Source of the DNA: Adineta steineri
Taxonomy: Eukaryota; Rotifera; Eurotatoria; Adinetida; Adinetidae
DNA: 64,000 nt
Direction: 5' to 3'
Assembly (NCBI GenBank): GCA_905250115.1
Contig: CAJNOI010000009.1
Coordinates: forward strand, 62,001 to 126,000
Shown here: positions 51,901-64,000 of the stretch, in pieces
Layout of the letters: each line of letters begins with the position of its first letter
Numbering within the stretch: the stretch's first letter is position 1
Translations under genes and position numbers: made by a program
The notes under the pieces: model-generated
What the model was told of the DNA's origin: nothing
Databases searched by the model: none
The model's input: the letters and a program-made list of their open reading frames with translations, nothing else

Positions 51901-54900
51901 TGTTAAAATTCCATTAGAACAATTCTATATTTCATTTAAAGATAGACAAATAAGTCGAGTATTATTACGAGCACAATTTCCAGTCATAAGTACTGATTCG
52001 TGGTTACCAATTATTGATCCATTTACTAGTACAAATAAATCAAATGGTGATATTCAAGTTTTATTAGCAATGGGTACATCGGATCAAATTACAGCTGTAA
52101 AAGTTGCACATTCTAATGGTAATTTATCACCTTCATCGGTTAGTAAAAAACCAGATATAATATCAACTAATGATCAATCATCATCATTAATTGAACATCA
52201 GTTTGAGTTGTTAATTGAAAGTATCAATGGTTTACGAGCATTTGAATCTATGGTTTGGGGTGAAAGTGATTGTTTTATTCAATATTTATTTCCTGTACAA
52301 CACGAACAAGAACAATCAACAAATACGAATTCAATTAAACCATTTCAACTTCGTCCAATACGTACAGCAGCTACATTATGTACATCAGATCCAACATTTC
52401 ATGATACTAATAAATTTCGATATGTCCTAACGCCTACTGACGCTTTACACAAATATTTTTATGCTGGTAAAATAATTTTTGATAAGTAAAATAGAATTTT
52501 TCTCATTTCTTTTCTGTAGCTTGTCAATCACCATCAGCGATTGAAACTTATATATCATTTGAAGTTTGGTCACGTTTTTATTATCCAAATATTCGTGATC
52601 AACTTTTAGCAAAAGTAATACTACTGTAAAAAAAACAGTTAATTATCTCGATATTTATTTAGGGAAAACTACCAGCTGCAAAATTATGTAGTATGACAAC
52701 AATGTTAACTGCTGATACAGATAACAAATCAGTTCAATCATTTCGTATACCTTTGGAAATCGTTCGAGAAGATCCTAAACATGGACAACAACATCATACA
52801 TCTACATCAGCCTATGGAGGAGATTTATTAGTAACTGCAACTTATAAACGAAATTCTATTAAGGTAATATATTCGAAACAGATATTATGATTGTATACTC
52901 TTATCAATAGCTATAAAAAGATAATCAGAATCGCTTAAAATATCGATCATTTTATGATATTTTCAAGTTTTATTTGTACTCGGACGTTCCTCTTATGATT
53001 TATCATTAACGAATATTGATAGATCACTTTACAAAGGAAATACATTATTTTGAATTTGTAACTAAAATTAAATTTATTTGTAGCGCAATGAACGACAAGC
53101 ACTGAGTGATCGATTAGCAAATAATAATTCTCAAGTGTGTATTTCTGTCGGCATTGTTCGTGCTTGTGGATTGAAAGTAAGTTTTCTTTAAATTTTTCAT
53201 TATTCTTATATCTTTTTTTTCTGTTGACTAGCATGCTGCTCAATCTCAAGCACGACATGATGCTCGTTTAAATTATCCTTCACAAGTTGGTGTTAATACA
53301 TATGCAAAATTATCCTTATCATTTTTATCTGATACGGTAATACATAAATTTCATTTATTTTTCATAAATTTTATTTTTTTCAAAAAAAAGGAATCACGAA
53401 CAACAAGAACAATCGCGCGTAGTTTTGTACCAGAATTTAATCATTCAATTGATTTTCCTGTTCCACTTATTTGGAATGATAATCGTAATCATACACTATC
53501 ACTTGCTGAAATACTTGAACATGGACAATTAAAAATTGATATGTATCATCAAATAAGTTCAACAGATGATTCAAATCCACAAAGTGATAAACGATCATTA
53601 GATATTCATTTATGTTATTGTACTGTTCCATTAAAAGAATTAATTTCTCGACATACAGGTATATATATTTTGAAGTACTCCTATGTAAATAAATAAAAAA
53701 ATCTTCCTCTATTAAAGGAATTAAAGGTTGGTATTCATTATCAAGTGTTAATCGTGTTGTTACATCAGAAATATCTTCTGATCCATCTGAACATTGTGTT
53801 GGTGGTATAGAATTATTTGTTCGTTTTGGTCAACAAGATGATCGATCTCGAATCATTGATTCAGCTAAATTATTTGGTTGGCATGATGATAATTATATTG
53901 ATGAAGAAAATTTTCTTGATGGTAAATTTTTACTGTACAATAAATATTTATTCGACTATATCTTCTTATTTTGTTAATTATTAGATCAAAAAGATCTTGG
54001 ATGTTTAGTGACTTTATCTGTTGATCGTATTCAACTTCCGATTCCACTAGTTATTCGACCTGGAAAAGATCGTATTGATGATCGAACAAGTGTTTTTGTG
54101 CAATATCGACTTTATGATAAAAGTAGTTTTTACCAAAAACAAAAAAAAAACAAAATCTATTTATTTATTTTTAGTGCCAATAATAACAAAAAGAAAAAAA
54201 CCAATTGTTGATAAACATAATGTTATATGTGAACTTAAATATACTAAAGAACATTTATTTTTGTGTAGTGCACCATTTTTATGGTATTTACGTGAAGAAA
54301 AATTAGAAATACAAATCTGGACAAGTGAAAATGATTCCTATGATTATTCTCCATCATTATCATCAACAGATAAACATATTGGATCAATTTATGTTGATTT
54401 AAATAGTTTATGTGATCGAAAAAGAAAATCTCATCGATTAAATGCAATTTTACCATTATTTAAACATGGAACAAAAGATTTAGGTGGAGCATTTGCTCAA
54501 ATACATATTACGATTGATAAATCTAAAGATTTCAATGAATTACGGGTACATTTTTGTTTTTGCTCTAGAAAGATAGTAATAGAATTCAAATGAAAATATT
54601 TTCTGTAGTTTTCATAAAACTTGAATCATACATTCGACAAGTAACACTCGTCCGATGACTCGCTTAGCTCTTTCTCGTAGAAATGCATTTTCTTCACATT
54701 TACTGGAAAAACAAATGAAAACCGTGAAAAATTGATTTTCGATGTTTTTTTGACCCTGCGGACGACAAGCAATCAGACAATTTATGTTTACTGGACTCTT
54801 CTCTACGAGAAAGAAAATATTTAATTATTCTTATGTTTTTAGAGTCGAAATAATGCTGATACATCAAATGATGCTGAACTTGATTCTTACTTAGAAAATC

Positions 54901-57720
54901 GTCAATTAAATTTAATTGGTAATGATCGTGCACTTCGTACAATAACAAATAATATATTCTCAGTTATTATTAATATTGAACAAGCAGCGCATTTACCGAA
55001 TAGTTATTCAAAAAATGAGTAAATTTCTTTTTTTTTAAATATATAATATTCTATATGATCTTATTCTTAAAGAAATGCTCATATTCCACCAAATCCTTAT
55101 GTTACTTATTCAACAGCTGATTCTAATCATTTATGTCGTACACAAATATTAACATCAACAAATAAACCTATATGGAATTATCAACAATCTGTTAAATTAG
55201 CAGTTGAACATTTATTTAATGAGAAAAAAACATTTATACTTAAAGTTTGGCATAAAGTTAATGCTGATATCGAAACAATACCAGGTAATACTTTTATTAA
55301 TAATTAAATTCTTTATTTTTTTTATTAAATATAATAGAAAAATCTGGTGATAAAGTTCTTGGTTTTGTATCTATTGATTTAAGTCCATTACTTTCTGGTT
55401 TACAACAAATATCTGGTTGGTATAATATTGTGGATACAATTGGTAATGTTCAAGGACAATTAAAAATTAGTCTTGTACCACAAGAAGATCTTTTTGAATT
55501 AAAACGTTTCAAATATAATTCCAATCAAAATCAAACAAAAACTGATTCACATCGTTCAACATCAACAATTACTGGAAATATACCACCTATGATTTTTACT
55601 GATCTTTCAGCAAGATCAGTATGTTTTTTTTTGAAAATAAATTTATATAGATTTTAATTTTATAGAGTAATGGAGGTCAAACAAGTTTAAATTCATCAAT
55701 GATTGATGATGATAGCAATAAAAAATCATTTTTAATGAATAATCTTCAGTAAGTAAAATTCTAGAAGCTATTTATTGTTAATGTATTGAGAAAATTCATA
55801 TAATCAGAAGATAGATCGAAATACAAATGAGAAAAATATCATATCGAATAGATGCTTTAGCATATTACTTTTACATATAAAAAATAGAATCAATAATAGA
55901 CAAATAACGGGAAAAAACTTATTTGTGTTTTCTTTTCTACTAGTCGTCAATTAGGCGAACTTGGTGCGATAACTGACCGAATGAAAGCTCGTCTACATTC
56001 TGGTTCAGAAATGAGTTCAACAACGAATGGGTCATCATCAACAATGACAACTGGACGTTGTAGTAGTGTACCACCATCTATACCGCCACCAACATTTATT
56101 CCATTTAATACAAATTCTAATCATCAAGATATGGATACAGCACGTTCAGCAACAACAACTATTCAGACAGATTTATCTGAACATTTTCCTGAATCACTTA
56201 GTGGACGACCATTAGTGAGTAATGGTCTTAATATAACTGATGTTCTTTCAATTCATAACGATCGAGTTCGTCTTGCACAAGATCTTATGACAAAAGCAAA
56301 TCATTTACTTGAAACATCAAAAGATTTTTTCAATAAGCCACCAACTCCACCGCCACCTCCACCTCCAACATCAATACCACCTATCGTAGAAAAACAATCA
56401 ACTGCATCACCACCGCCACGACCAATATTACCAAATTTGAATGCAACAACTGAATTTCGAACTGCAGAAAGATCACCATCAGTGTCTTATAAAACTGTTG
56501 AACATGCTAAGTAAGTTTAAAATGATTGATTCAGGAAGATTCTTTAAATTTAACAAAACTCATAAGCTCATATGTGAAAAATGATTTTCATTGTTTTAAA
56601 CTTTAAATAAAATATTAACGAATATGAATCTTCTTTGATTAGTCATTCATATGAACAACAACACCATAATGGTTCTATACTTTGGTCTGATGAAGATGAT
56701 GATGAACATAATCAAAGTTTTCTACCAATTGGTCTTCCTCCTACTCAACAACGTTTGATAACATCTGCGACTGCGTCGTCATCACCACCACCACCATTAC
56801 CTACACATATCGAGGAAACTTCTTTACATGAAGAACAACAGGATGATATCGATGTTGTTCATATTCGCCCATTAAATAATTTATCAGCCTTTAATTTTGA
56901 TTGTCACCAAATGAATGCAGAACGTCTCAATGATACTTTATCACCAAAACCTGTGATACGTCGTAATATATTTTCAACAAAAGCACCTACAAATGATCAG
57001 TATCAATCCATGTCAACATCATTATTATCACCTGAAAGATCTCCAACAGTAATTATTGAACGTCAATCTCTTTCTTCATCATCATCATCGTCATCATCAT
57101 CATCTTCTCCATCTCCTTCTTCTTCACCTCCACCAAAACCACAACAATCATTTACATCGGATACGTCCATTATCGACAGTAATTGGTTAGAACAACAACG
57201 TATGCGTGAAATGAATACATATAGTGTACCAACATCAATACCTTCTGATCGTTCAACTACACAACGAGTATATTAATTCATATATAAAATATAGAATATA
57301 ATCTTGTTTCTTTTTCTTTTTTTGTTTAGCCATCGAGTCGTAGTTCACATTTATCATTTCTTGATCGTCCAATACCAAATTTCTTTCCAACAAATCGAGA
57401 AATGGAAGCATCAATAAAACATGTTTCACAAGCACTTTCAAATACACATACTTCTTCAGTAAGTTCTTTTTTTTTGAAATTTTTTTTTCACGATACAAAT
57501 ATTTTCTTTTCAACAGACAACAACTGCTAATTCAGCATCACCATCCAGTACTGTAATGAAAACCATCATCGACCGATTACGTACAAAATCGTCTAATGAA
57601 TTATTACGTGGTGTTTCACCATTAGATGGTCATCTAGTTCAACCATCTGAAACAACAAATGTTACACGATTAGAAAAAATCTTTAAAACAAAATATACAA
57701 CTAATCCTTCGTCGAATTAA
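48905..57720 (+). CDS. C2CD3: C2 domain-containing protein 3 (centriole elongation)
   Basis: Twenty-seven phase-consistent exons: 48905-48947, 48999-49215, 49269-49372, 49421-49606, 49656-49756, 49804-49954, 50009-50596, 50660-50828, 50890-51566, 51620-51729, 51788-52466, 52520-52614, 52663-52863, 53084-53176, 53232-53336, 53391-53658, 53718-53921, 53985-54122, 54175-54545, 54843-55018, 55073-55284, 55338-55618, 55666-55748, 55944-56510, 56643-57267, 57330-57458, 57517-57720; 2258 aa against about 2350 in human. Acts at the distal centriole in procentriole elongation and ciliogenesis. Family marks: TSLPPFVEGPVYANLICHI plus VSWWGEDD, an EQSLLDDLLYGG block (about 379), TYFIEYQFPV at the next C2 (about 520), several more C2 repeats, a Pro/Ser-rich low-complexity zone (about 1880-2100) and NFFPTNREMEASIKH (about 2163). 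Start: first in-frame Met before the conserved block. Confidence 0.87.
54638..54820 (+). repeat. Dispersed repeat family R, copy C (internally deleted)
   Basis: About 183 bp in intron 19 of C2CD3. Has both ends of the family (CAAGTAACACTCGTCCGATG and CTCTACGAGAAAG) and the GACCCTGCGGAC block. It lacks the centre present in copies A and B. Confidence 0.72.
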
Positions 57721-58356
57721 TTTGAAGACTTTATTTTTGATAGAACAAAACATTTTACTTCTTTTCTTTTGTATAACAGTGATGTTATATTCATATTATG
57801 TTCTATTTGATGTTCAGATAGTTACGATGTCTTCTTTTGTTTAAATCAAATGACAGAAGTTATTCCTGTAGACCTAGTCTAGTTCATTTTCTTTTTCTTG
57901 TAACGATATAAAATAATATAATATGGGCGTATGAATGAATTATTTCGTTTTTTTAATTAATAGAAAAAATATTTATCATTTTATTTGTTTAAGAAAAAAG
58001 ATGAAGTGAGTGGATAGGTACCAATCTAGTTCGACTTTGAGAGCACAGCTTCACAGGCCAAGTGATTTAAATATCAACGCTTAGTCTGCGAAACAGTGAC
58101 CTCTTGTCTCACATTTATTCTATCACACTCACAAGATTGTAGGCGGATTAAGTTAACTATTTATTTGATATAAATTGCAAAACACTATTCGGTGATTATA
58201 TCTTATGTTTCGATTTAAAACAAAATTTGAACCGTTATTTTCAATAACACGTGGTTGAACCGTTAGATATATGTTCTATATTGTCACATGTCTATCATTT
58301 TCCTTTTCTATAGATATAAATAATGAATATATTCTAGATATGATTATCCAAAAAAG
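57721..58356. other. Intergenic region between C2CD3 and the CEP290-like gene
   Basis: C2CD3 3' flank, then a GC-richer 150 bp (58010-58160) that I cannot assign. Two possible acceptors (TTCTATAG at 58307-58314 and ATTCTAG at 58333-58339) lie close before the next start, so an upstream exon of the next gene is possible but not found. Confidence 0.45.
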
Positions 58357-58968
58357 ATGGATATGCCACCAATTCATATGTGTGTATTTTTAAGTCATGA
58401 ACATCAACAATTAAAAACAAAAATAAGTGAACTTAAAAATAATATTATTCATCTGGAACAAATCATAGCTGAAAAAAATCTAAATAAAAAGCATTCAACT
58501 TCAATTTCATGTCAAACAGATATTATTATTCAACATCATTCACTTCTACCAAAACCCGTAAGATCATCTTCTGACGAAGAAAATCATTTACATCGTCTTG
58601 TGAATGCTCAAAATGAATTATTAAAAAAATATGAAAATGAAGCTATACATAAACGTCAACAACAATTACAAGTTTTACCTCAGTCTACACTTATTGATGA
58701 TTATGAACGTCGTTTAGTGCATTGTCAAAAAGAAAAAGAACAAGCTGAACGACGAGCTATATCTGCTCAAAAACGTATGACTAAATTAGAAGGACGATAT
58801 GAAAATATGCGTCAAAAAATGAATATATTTGATGATGGTTTTTTCGAAGAAGTCAATGATCTTAAATTTGCTTTACAACAAGCAACAAGTCTTAGTCAAG
58901 AATATGAAAAAACAATACAAATGTTAAGTGCTCGACTTGGTATTACCTATCCAATAAAAGATTCTTAA
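58357..58968 (+). CDS. Coiled-coil protein resembling the CEP290 C-terminus
   Basis: Single exon, 203 aa. Almost entirely heptad-patterned coiled coil (HEHQQLKTKISELKNNIIHLEQ; ERRLVHCQKEKEQAERRA), ending IFDDGFFEEVNDLKFALQQA then LSARLGITYP. That ending recalls the FFEEIEDLK...LSEQLGV end of the ciliary transition-zone protein CEP290, from memory and not checked. CEP290 is about 2,500 residues, so this would be a free-standing C-terminal module, a fragment, or the last exon of a gene whose earlier exons I cannot find. A frame open upstream (DYPKK before the Met) after an ATTCTAG leaves that possible. Confidence 0.6.
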   Translation: MDMPPIHMCVFLSHEHQQLKTKISELKNNIIHLEQIIAEKNLNKKHSTSISCQTDIIIQHHSLLPKPVRSSSDEENHLHRLVNAQNELLKKYENEAIHKRQQQLQVLPQSTLIDDYERRLVHCQKEKEQAERRAISAQKRMTKLEGRYENMRQKMNIFDDGFFEEVNDLKFALQQATSLSQEYEKTIQMLSARLGITYPIKDS

Positions 58969-61955
58969 ATTATAAACTATTATGTAATTTATAATGTTTT
59001 GATAGTATATTTCGATTAACTGAATATTTTTTTTTATTGATCATAAATAAAAATATTTTAGTAATAAAGTTAAAGTACTGTGAAAATTACTACAAGTGAA
59101 AGTTTTTCATTACACTATGATTTTTTTATGAAACTTCAATGAATTGAATTAAAAAGTTCTTAAAATATTCTTGTGTTAATAATGTATATAGAGACTGCTC
59201 GTCATTTGATTGATTGAACTCTGAATTACTTAACATATAGATGAATGAATTGAATTTTTATTCTATGTAAAAATATCGTAGTCAACAACAAAGTTGTATG
59301 TACATATTATATATTACTATAAATTTATGTTAAATCATTGAAATAATAAAAATTTCAAATAAATGAATACTATACAAAATGACTGTATTTATAAATATAT
59401 TAGTAAAACACAATTTAATCATTCTACACACTTGTTTCAAAATATATTTTCAATTAATTCTGACTGCAGCAAACAATTTTTTTTTAATACAATATAATAT
59501 CTGAACAGCAGACGCATTATTTATACCCATTTTATGTCATTTAAATTAAACTGCCTTTTCTTATATAGGATTAGTATATTCTTCAAATTTTTACTACATA
59601 GAATTGTATTTACTTATTTTCAAATTTATCCCATTTTATCGATTTATATTTATCAATAAAACATTCAATTAAAAGCTATTTCGACAGTAGCAAATGAGTT
59701 TTCTTATATTGCTATCAAACTTTATCATTGTGCGCTTTCAAAAAAAATTGGTTTTGAGAACATCTACTTTTTCTAATTTATAACATGCCAGGAGAAATAA
59801 AAAATTGAATACACTCTAAACTTTCAAAACAGAATGTGTTACATATAAATAACTTGTTTTTATTAAGAGACATAAATGATAATTAACAAAACAAAGCACA
59901 CAAAATCAAAAACAAATCACGAAGAACGAATGATTGTCAAATTCTCGATACGGAGCATCAATATTTCATTCTCTTTGCCTTTGGTATAAAATCTATTGCT
60001 ATAGGAGAATTTCAACGTCTAAGTATAATTCCTCTCTTTGAAGGCCGCCTAAGAGACATAAAAATAGAGGATGGACTGAATTCACAGTATTGTTAAGTTA
60101 TCGATGTCAATTTATAATAGTGTTGCTTGTATAATCCGCCTGGTTTCTTAACATCTTATGTAAAATGTAATTCAAAAATATAGTTAATATTTTTTGATTG
60201 CGACTTTGAAATCATTATAAAATGTATTGGTATCGTCAAATGCTGAAAAAATAAATCATTGGCTTCCGAAAAACTTGATGATGAAAGTGTACGCACGACA
60301 TGTAAATATTCTTCTTAGCTCTCATTTAATTAGTATATCTACTATTTGGATATTGCGATAAATGCTTTGAGCGTAGTGGAATCGACAACCTTGAACGTTT
60401 GATTAAAATCAACAGAAATAGATAGCATATATTTACTCTGTTTCCAGAACAGTAACTAAACTACGACTGAATAATGCTCTTAATGAAATAATATAATCGT
60501 ATATAATTTTCTTGTGTAAGTTTTTGGGTTTTTACATAACATATATAAACTAATATAAGACAATGGAATGATGTTTTTTTGAACTCTACCGTGGATTGAG
60601 TACATTTGTTCAAAAGATTTTGGAGCGATTTCAAATGTGCCGTCCATCAAAATATGCCTCTGTGCATGACGAAAAAGGTCAAGTTGTTGATTCGTCGGGA
60701 ATATTAAAAATCGATAAGAAACTTGATTTCTTGAGTCGTATTATAGTGAATATTCTAATATCTTATATGCAGTAATATATACTAGAAACGAAGCGAGAAT
60801 AGAAATATAACATAAACTAATTAATCAATGCATGAATAATAATAACCGTATAACTTTAACACAATATCATGAGAAAAATAGATGAAAAATTATGAAATTA
60901 TAAAACTTGAGTATTAAATTTGATTTTCTGTCATAATTAAATTAATAAATAGATAACCAAATAACAGTATATATTTATATCATAAGTAAAATTAGAAGTA
61001 ACTGCATCAACATTTAATTTTATACGAAAACTATTATTGTGTTACTATTCATTTTTAATTCCATTAATAGATCAGGTATCATTTGAAATGGCTGATAAGT
61101 AAAAGATAACAGTTTTCAATTCAAAATCACTTATTGTTTCATATACACATTTAATTTATTTTTTTTACATAAAGCAGTTTTATTTTATATATTAATATAC
61201 ACAAGCCATCTACTCTTAGTCATTATATGACGCATCATCTTTACCAATAACATCCTGCTTCTTCGTTCTCTCTCTATCTCTCAACACAACATGTGCGATT
61301 TTATTTTTTTACTCTCAACCATGAGTGTAGACAAACGTCATGGCTGAATAAATATGATAATTTCAATCCTTATTTCTTTTTTTCAAACTTGAAAAAAGAA
61401 ATAATGTTTGATAAAAAAAACGTTGAATTCGTGAAATGATAAAGTAATATAAATGTTTTGTATTTTATATGTCGATAGTTGTAGTCCACTGTTTCTACGA
61501 AGAGAACAAAGAAGCATCCAGTCGAATATTAGATATTAATTCGAATAATAATCTAAAATATTAGAATTATTCTCTGTTAAATAAATAAATGAAAAGTCTT
61601 AGTAAAACGTGCTTACTGTTATGTAAGAAAATCCATTCAAATATGTAACTCACTTTATAAAAGTATGAAAAAGATGTACTAGCGACTAATAAATAAGGAC
61701 AGATGAATAAGTCATATCAAAATGAGATTTCTGGTTCATGCTAGAAGACCTGAAAAGAAACGAAAAATGAACACTTCTAACAAATATCATATTCACATAC
61801 TTTATTCAATCAAATTGAGGATGTACGTTAAGTTTAAAAATCGACAAGCTAATAGACAATGAATAAGTTTTACGAAGGTATTATATTCAAGTATTGCTAT
61901 TACTTTAAAGTCACATCTCTAGTTCAATTATTTTGTTGAAATTGAACTGATATTC
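58969..61955. other. 3-kb gene-free region
   Basis: AT-rich non-coding DNA between the + and - strand genes. No open frame with convincing coding character, no RNA gene and no clear repeat structure seen. Confidence 0.5.
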
Positions 61956-62240
61956 TTAAGAGACTCTTTGATCGAAGAATGAACGATAATGAATATTGCA
62001 AGAATGAGTAGATCCAGATATGTTTAACTCTTCATGAAAATAGCTTCGTTTCAAACAACCATTAAGTATCTCATGATATGTCTGGAACAATCTCTTGATA
62101 AACTCATTGCTGGCATAAAGAGAATCATCTTCGTCAAAGTTATTATTGACGAAGCGGGTCTTGCACACAGTTGAGAATAACACCAGTAAAACCAAGGTGT
62201 ATAGTGGAGTCTTGTTATTAGCCATTGTATTGATTTGCAT
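61956..62240 (-). CDS. Possible small secreted peptide
   Basis: Single exon, 94 aa (or 89 from the second Met). After a short polar start there is a hydrophobic core, LYTLVLLVLFSTVC, like a signal peptide. The mature part has two Lys-Arg pairs (EFIKR, GCLKR) that could be prohormone cleavage sites, and three cysteines. No amidation Gly precedes the basic pairs, so a classical amidated neuropeptide is not supported. Not recognised; may be a lineage-specific secreted protein or a chance frame. Confidence 0.4.
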   Translation of the reverse strand: MQINTMANNKTPLYTLVLLVLFSTVCKTRFVNNNFDEDDSLYASNEFIKRLFQTYHEILNGCLKRSYFHEELNISGSTHSCNIHYRSFFDQRVS

Positions 62241-63145
62241 TAGATAAAAGAATGAATATTGTATAATAATATGTATTTTGCAAGGATACTCTCAGTTCTA
62301 TATAGTCATCAAAAATACAGGAGACAAAGGGTAGTGTAAAAATCGATATTTTTACACTACCCTATCCGCAAAGACGCTATAATTACAAAAAAAAGACACA
62401 AAAAAATGGATGATTGCCTTAGACGATTGATAGTATATAAAGACCTGCGTTTAGGCTTGATAAAAAAAATATCGATTTTTCTCTTTCCACCTAAAAAAAA
62501 GGTGTTCTAATTACGTAAAAAAAAAGAACGCTTAACTTTGATGATCGAGAATATGTTACGGCTTGCGTTTAGCCTTGATAAAAATATAAAATAAGTTTGT
62601 TGCTTATATGTTCTATTTGAAGCAATAGCTATCGTATAAATATGATTATGATCATAAAAGTATATGACAGCTACACACAAAAATTTGATAAAGAAAAGAA
62701 AGAGAAAAAAGAGAAGGATATTACTAATATGAAAGTAACTCATGTGTGACGACAACGAAGGATACATACAAAAAGATTTAAACTAGTGAATATTAACAAA
62801 ATGTTGCATGAATAAAATAATCTTGCATTTTCTAGTATTCGATGACTTACTTAAAACTCGTTTTTCATTTTCAATAATATTCTAACAAACAAGTTAGTTT
62901 ATATGAACTTCTATAATTATCGACATATATATAAGTGCATAGGATTTTTATGAGTTAAATAATATATGAAATAAAATAAATAAAATAGTTGAAGACTATT
63001 GTTTAGTTTTGAAATTTATACAATCATCGAACACTGTTCATATAGAAAACACACAAGAAGAACGTTTAGATTTATGTATTTTTTATTTTATAAATAAATA
63101 ACTAGCAATCATACTATATTCATGTCTATAAAGCCCAAATATATA
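62241..63145. other. Non-coding region with palindrome and short direct repeat
   Basis: Holds a perfect 36-bp stem-loop sequence at 62328-62363 and a 20-bp near-identical direct repeat, TGCGTTTAGGCTTGATAAAA, at about 62446 and 62564. No supported gene; 62943-63145 is probably the P2X 3' flank. Confidence 0.5.
62328..62363. repeat. Perfect inverted repeat, 16-bp arms
   Basis: The arm AGGGTAGTGTAAAAAT, a CGAT loop, and its exact reverse complement. No T tract or gene context indicates a terminator; it may be an end of a decayed palindromic element. Confidence 0.85.
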
Positions 63146-64000
63146 TTATAAGAAAGTCTCAATTCTTGGAGATGTTTGAGTTGAATATTCACTTCCATTC
63201 ATAAGCGGTTTATTAGTTTTTATGTTAAAATTTTGTTTCATTTCGTTTGATTGTTTTTTTGCATCAATGACTGGAGAATCTTCATCAACATAACTCATAT
63301 CTATTTTATCATTAAATTCATATTTATCGTCAGTAATATTTGATGAATATGTTAATTGTGATGGCCGTGTTGATACTAATTTTCGTTGCTTTAATGATAT
63401 TGGTGATGATGAAGAATTTCCAGTGGATTGTTTTATGGTACCTGTTTGTCGTTGATGAAAATTATTCGAAGGTGTCATCGACAATAAAGCTGGATTTGTA
63501 TGTATTGTTGACGATGTTGATACATTATCATAGAAAGGATTTTCTCTACTTCGTTGAAATTTCTCTTTAAGTGGACTATCAGTTATTGATGTTACATCAT
63601 GATTTTCAATAACATTACTGATTGATTCCCTTTGATCAAGATGATTCTGATTCTTACGTTTTGTAACTTCACTCACCATTCCTTCTGCTAAACTATTCAA
63701 AGTTTCTAAACGTAATAAATTAAGATCTACATCTTGAAATTTTTGTTGACGATATACACTAGATTGACGATGAACATATAATGCAACAATATCACATATA
63801 AACGTTGCTAAACCAAGTATACCAATCAATGAACCAATATTTAAACTTAGTTGTATGACATCAAAACGACCAGCATGACCACTGACCTATGATAAAAGAA
63901 TAATTTTTATTGTTATGATCATTTAACATTTTGATTCAAATGATAATATTAAAGAAGATTAAAACTTTACTTTATTTGATTGTATAACATATTCGTTTAG
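63146..64000 (-). CDS. P2X purinoceptor, C-terminal part (runs off the window)
   Basis: Two exons visible: a 30-nt exon piece 64000-63971 and the last exon 63886-63146, joined in phase. ATP-gated cation channel of the plasma membrane. The joined reading NKVSGHAGRFDVIQLSLNIGS then LIGILGLATFICDIVALYVHR matches the P2X pre-TM2 and TM2 region (the GKFD...GS...GLAT pattern). YRQQKF just after TM2 corresponds to the conserved YxxxK stabilising motif. The 200-residue tail is polar, Ser/Thr-rich and unrecognised. The ectodomain and TM1 lie beyond the window, so subtype and completeness cannot be judged. Confidence 0.82.

Overview
The window is animal nuclear DNA, AT-rich throughout. Genes are cut by many short GT-AG introns, mostly 45-75 bp. 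The best fit is a bdelloid rotifer. This is an inference from the style of the GPCR array, the compact introns and the AT bias; I could not run a database search. Conserved metazoan genes (RPL30, BUD31, guanylate kinase, C2CD3, CFAP96, a P2X receptor) fix the eukaryotic assignment and let the exon structures be checked by reading frame.

Layout. (1) 1-15.4 kb: a tandem array of four intact two-exon rhodopsin-like GPCR genes, all on +. Three decayed GPCR copies lie in the spacers between them. The repeat unit is about 3.8-4.1 kb; the third unit is 6.0 kb because two insertions (about 1.14 kb and 0.79 kb) landed in its pseudogene. Several MITE-like elements sit in the array. (2) 16.2-24.6 kb: an SR-type RRM splicing factor (-), RPL30 (+) from a shared 270-bp intergenic region, an unrecognised 203-aa two-exon gene (+), and an intronless B-box/coiled-coil/propeller-like gene (+). 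(3) 26-30 kb: a 13-exon INF2-like formin (+). (4) 32.5-35.6 kb: a transposase-type helix-turn-helix plus zinc-finger regulator (+), preceded by 2.5 kb of microsatellite-rich non-coding DNA. (5) 37-41.4 kb: a secreted NHL-repeat protein (-), CFAP96 (+), and a hAT-type MITE with a perfect 8-bp target duplication. (6) 41.4-47 kb: three closely spaced minus-strand genes, NUP153-like, BUD31 and guanylate kinase. (7) 48.9-59 kb: a 27-exon C2CD3 gene (+), then a short coiled-coil gene resembling the CEP290 C-terminus. (8) 59-64 kb: mostly non-coding DNA, a possible small secreted peptide (-), and the 3' end of a P2X receptor gene (-) that runs off the window.

Functional themes: chemosensory or peptide-type GPCRs; RNA processing (SR factor, BUD31); nuclear transport (NUP153-like); actin (formin); and cilium/centriole biology (CFAP96, C2CD3, CEP290-like) in a 20-kb stretch. 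At least eleven genes carry a 3'-splice-acceptor-like sequence 3-25 nt before their start codon with no obvious upstream exon. That fits spliced-leader trans-splicing, which is known in rotifers, or short 5'-UTR introns. All exon joins below were checked for GT-AG ends and phase, and every full model divides exactly into codons.
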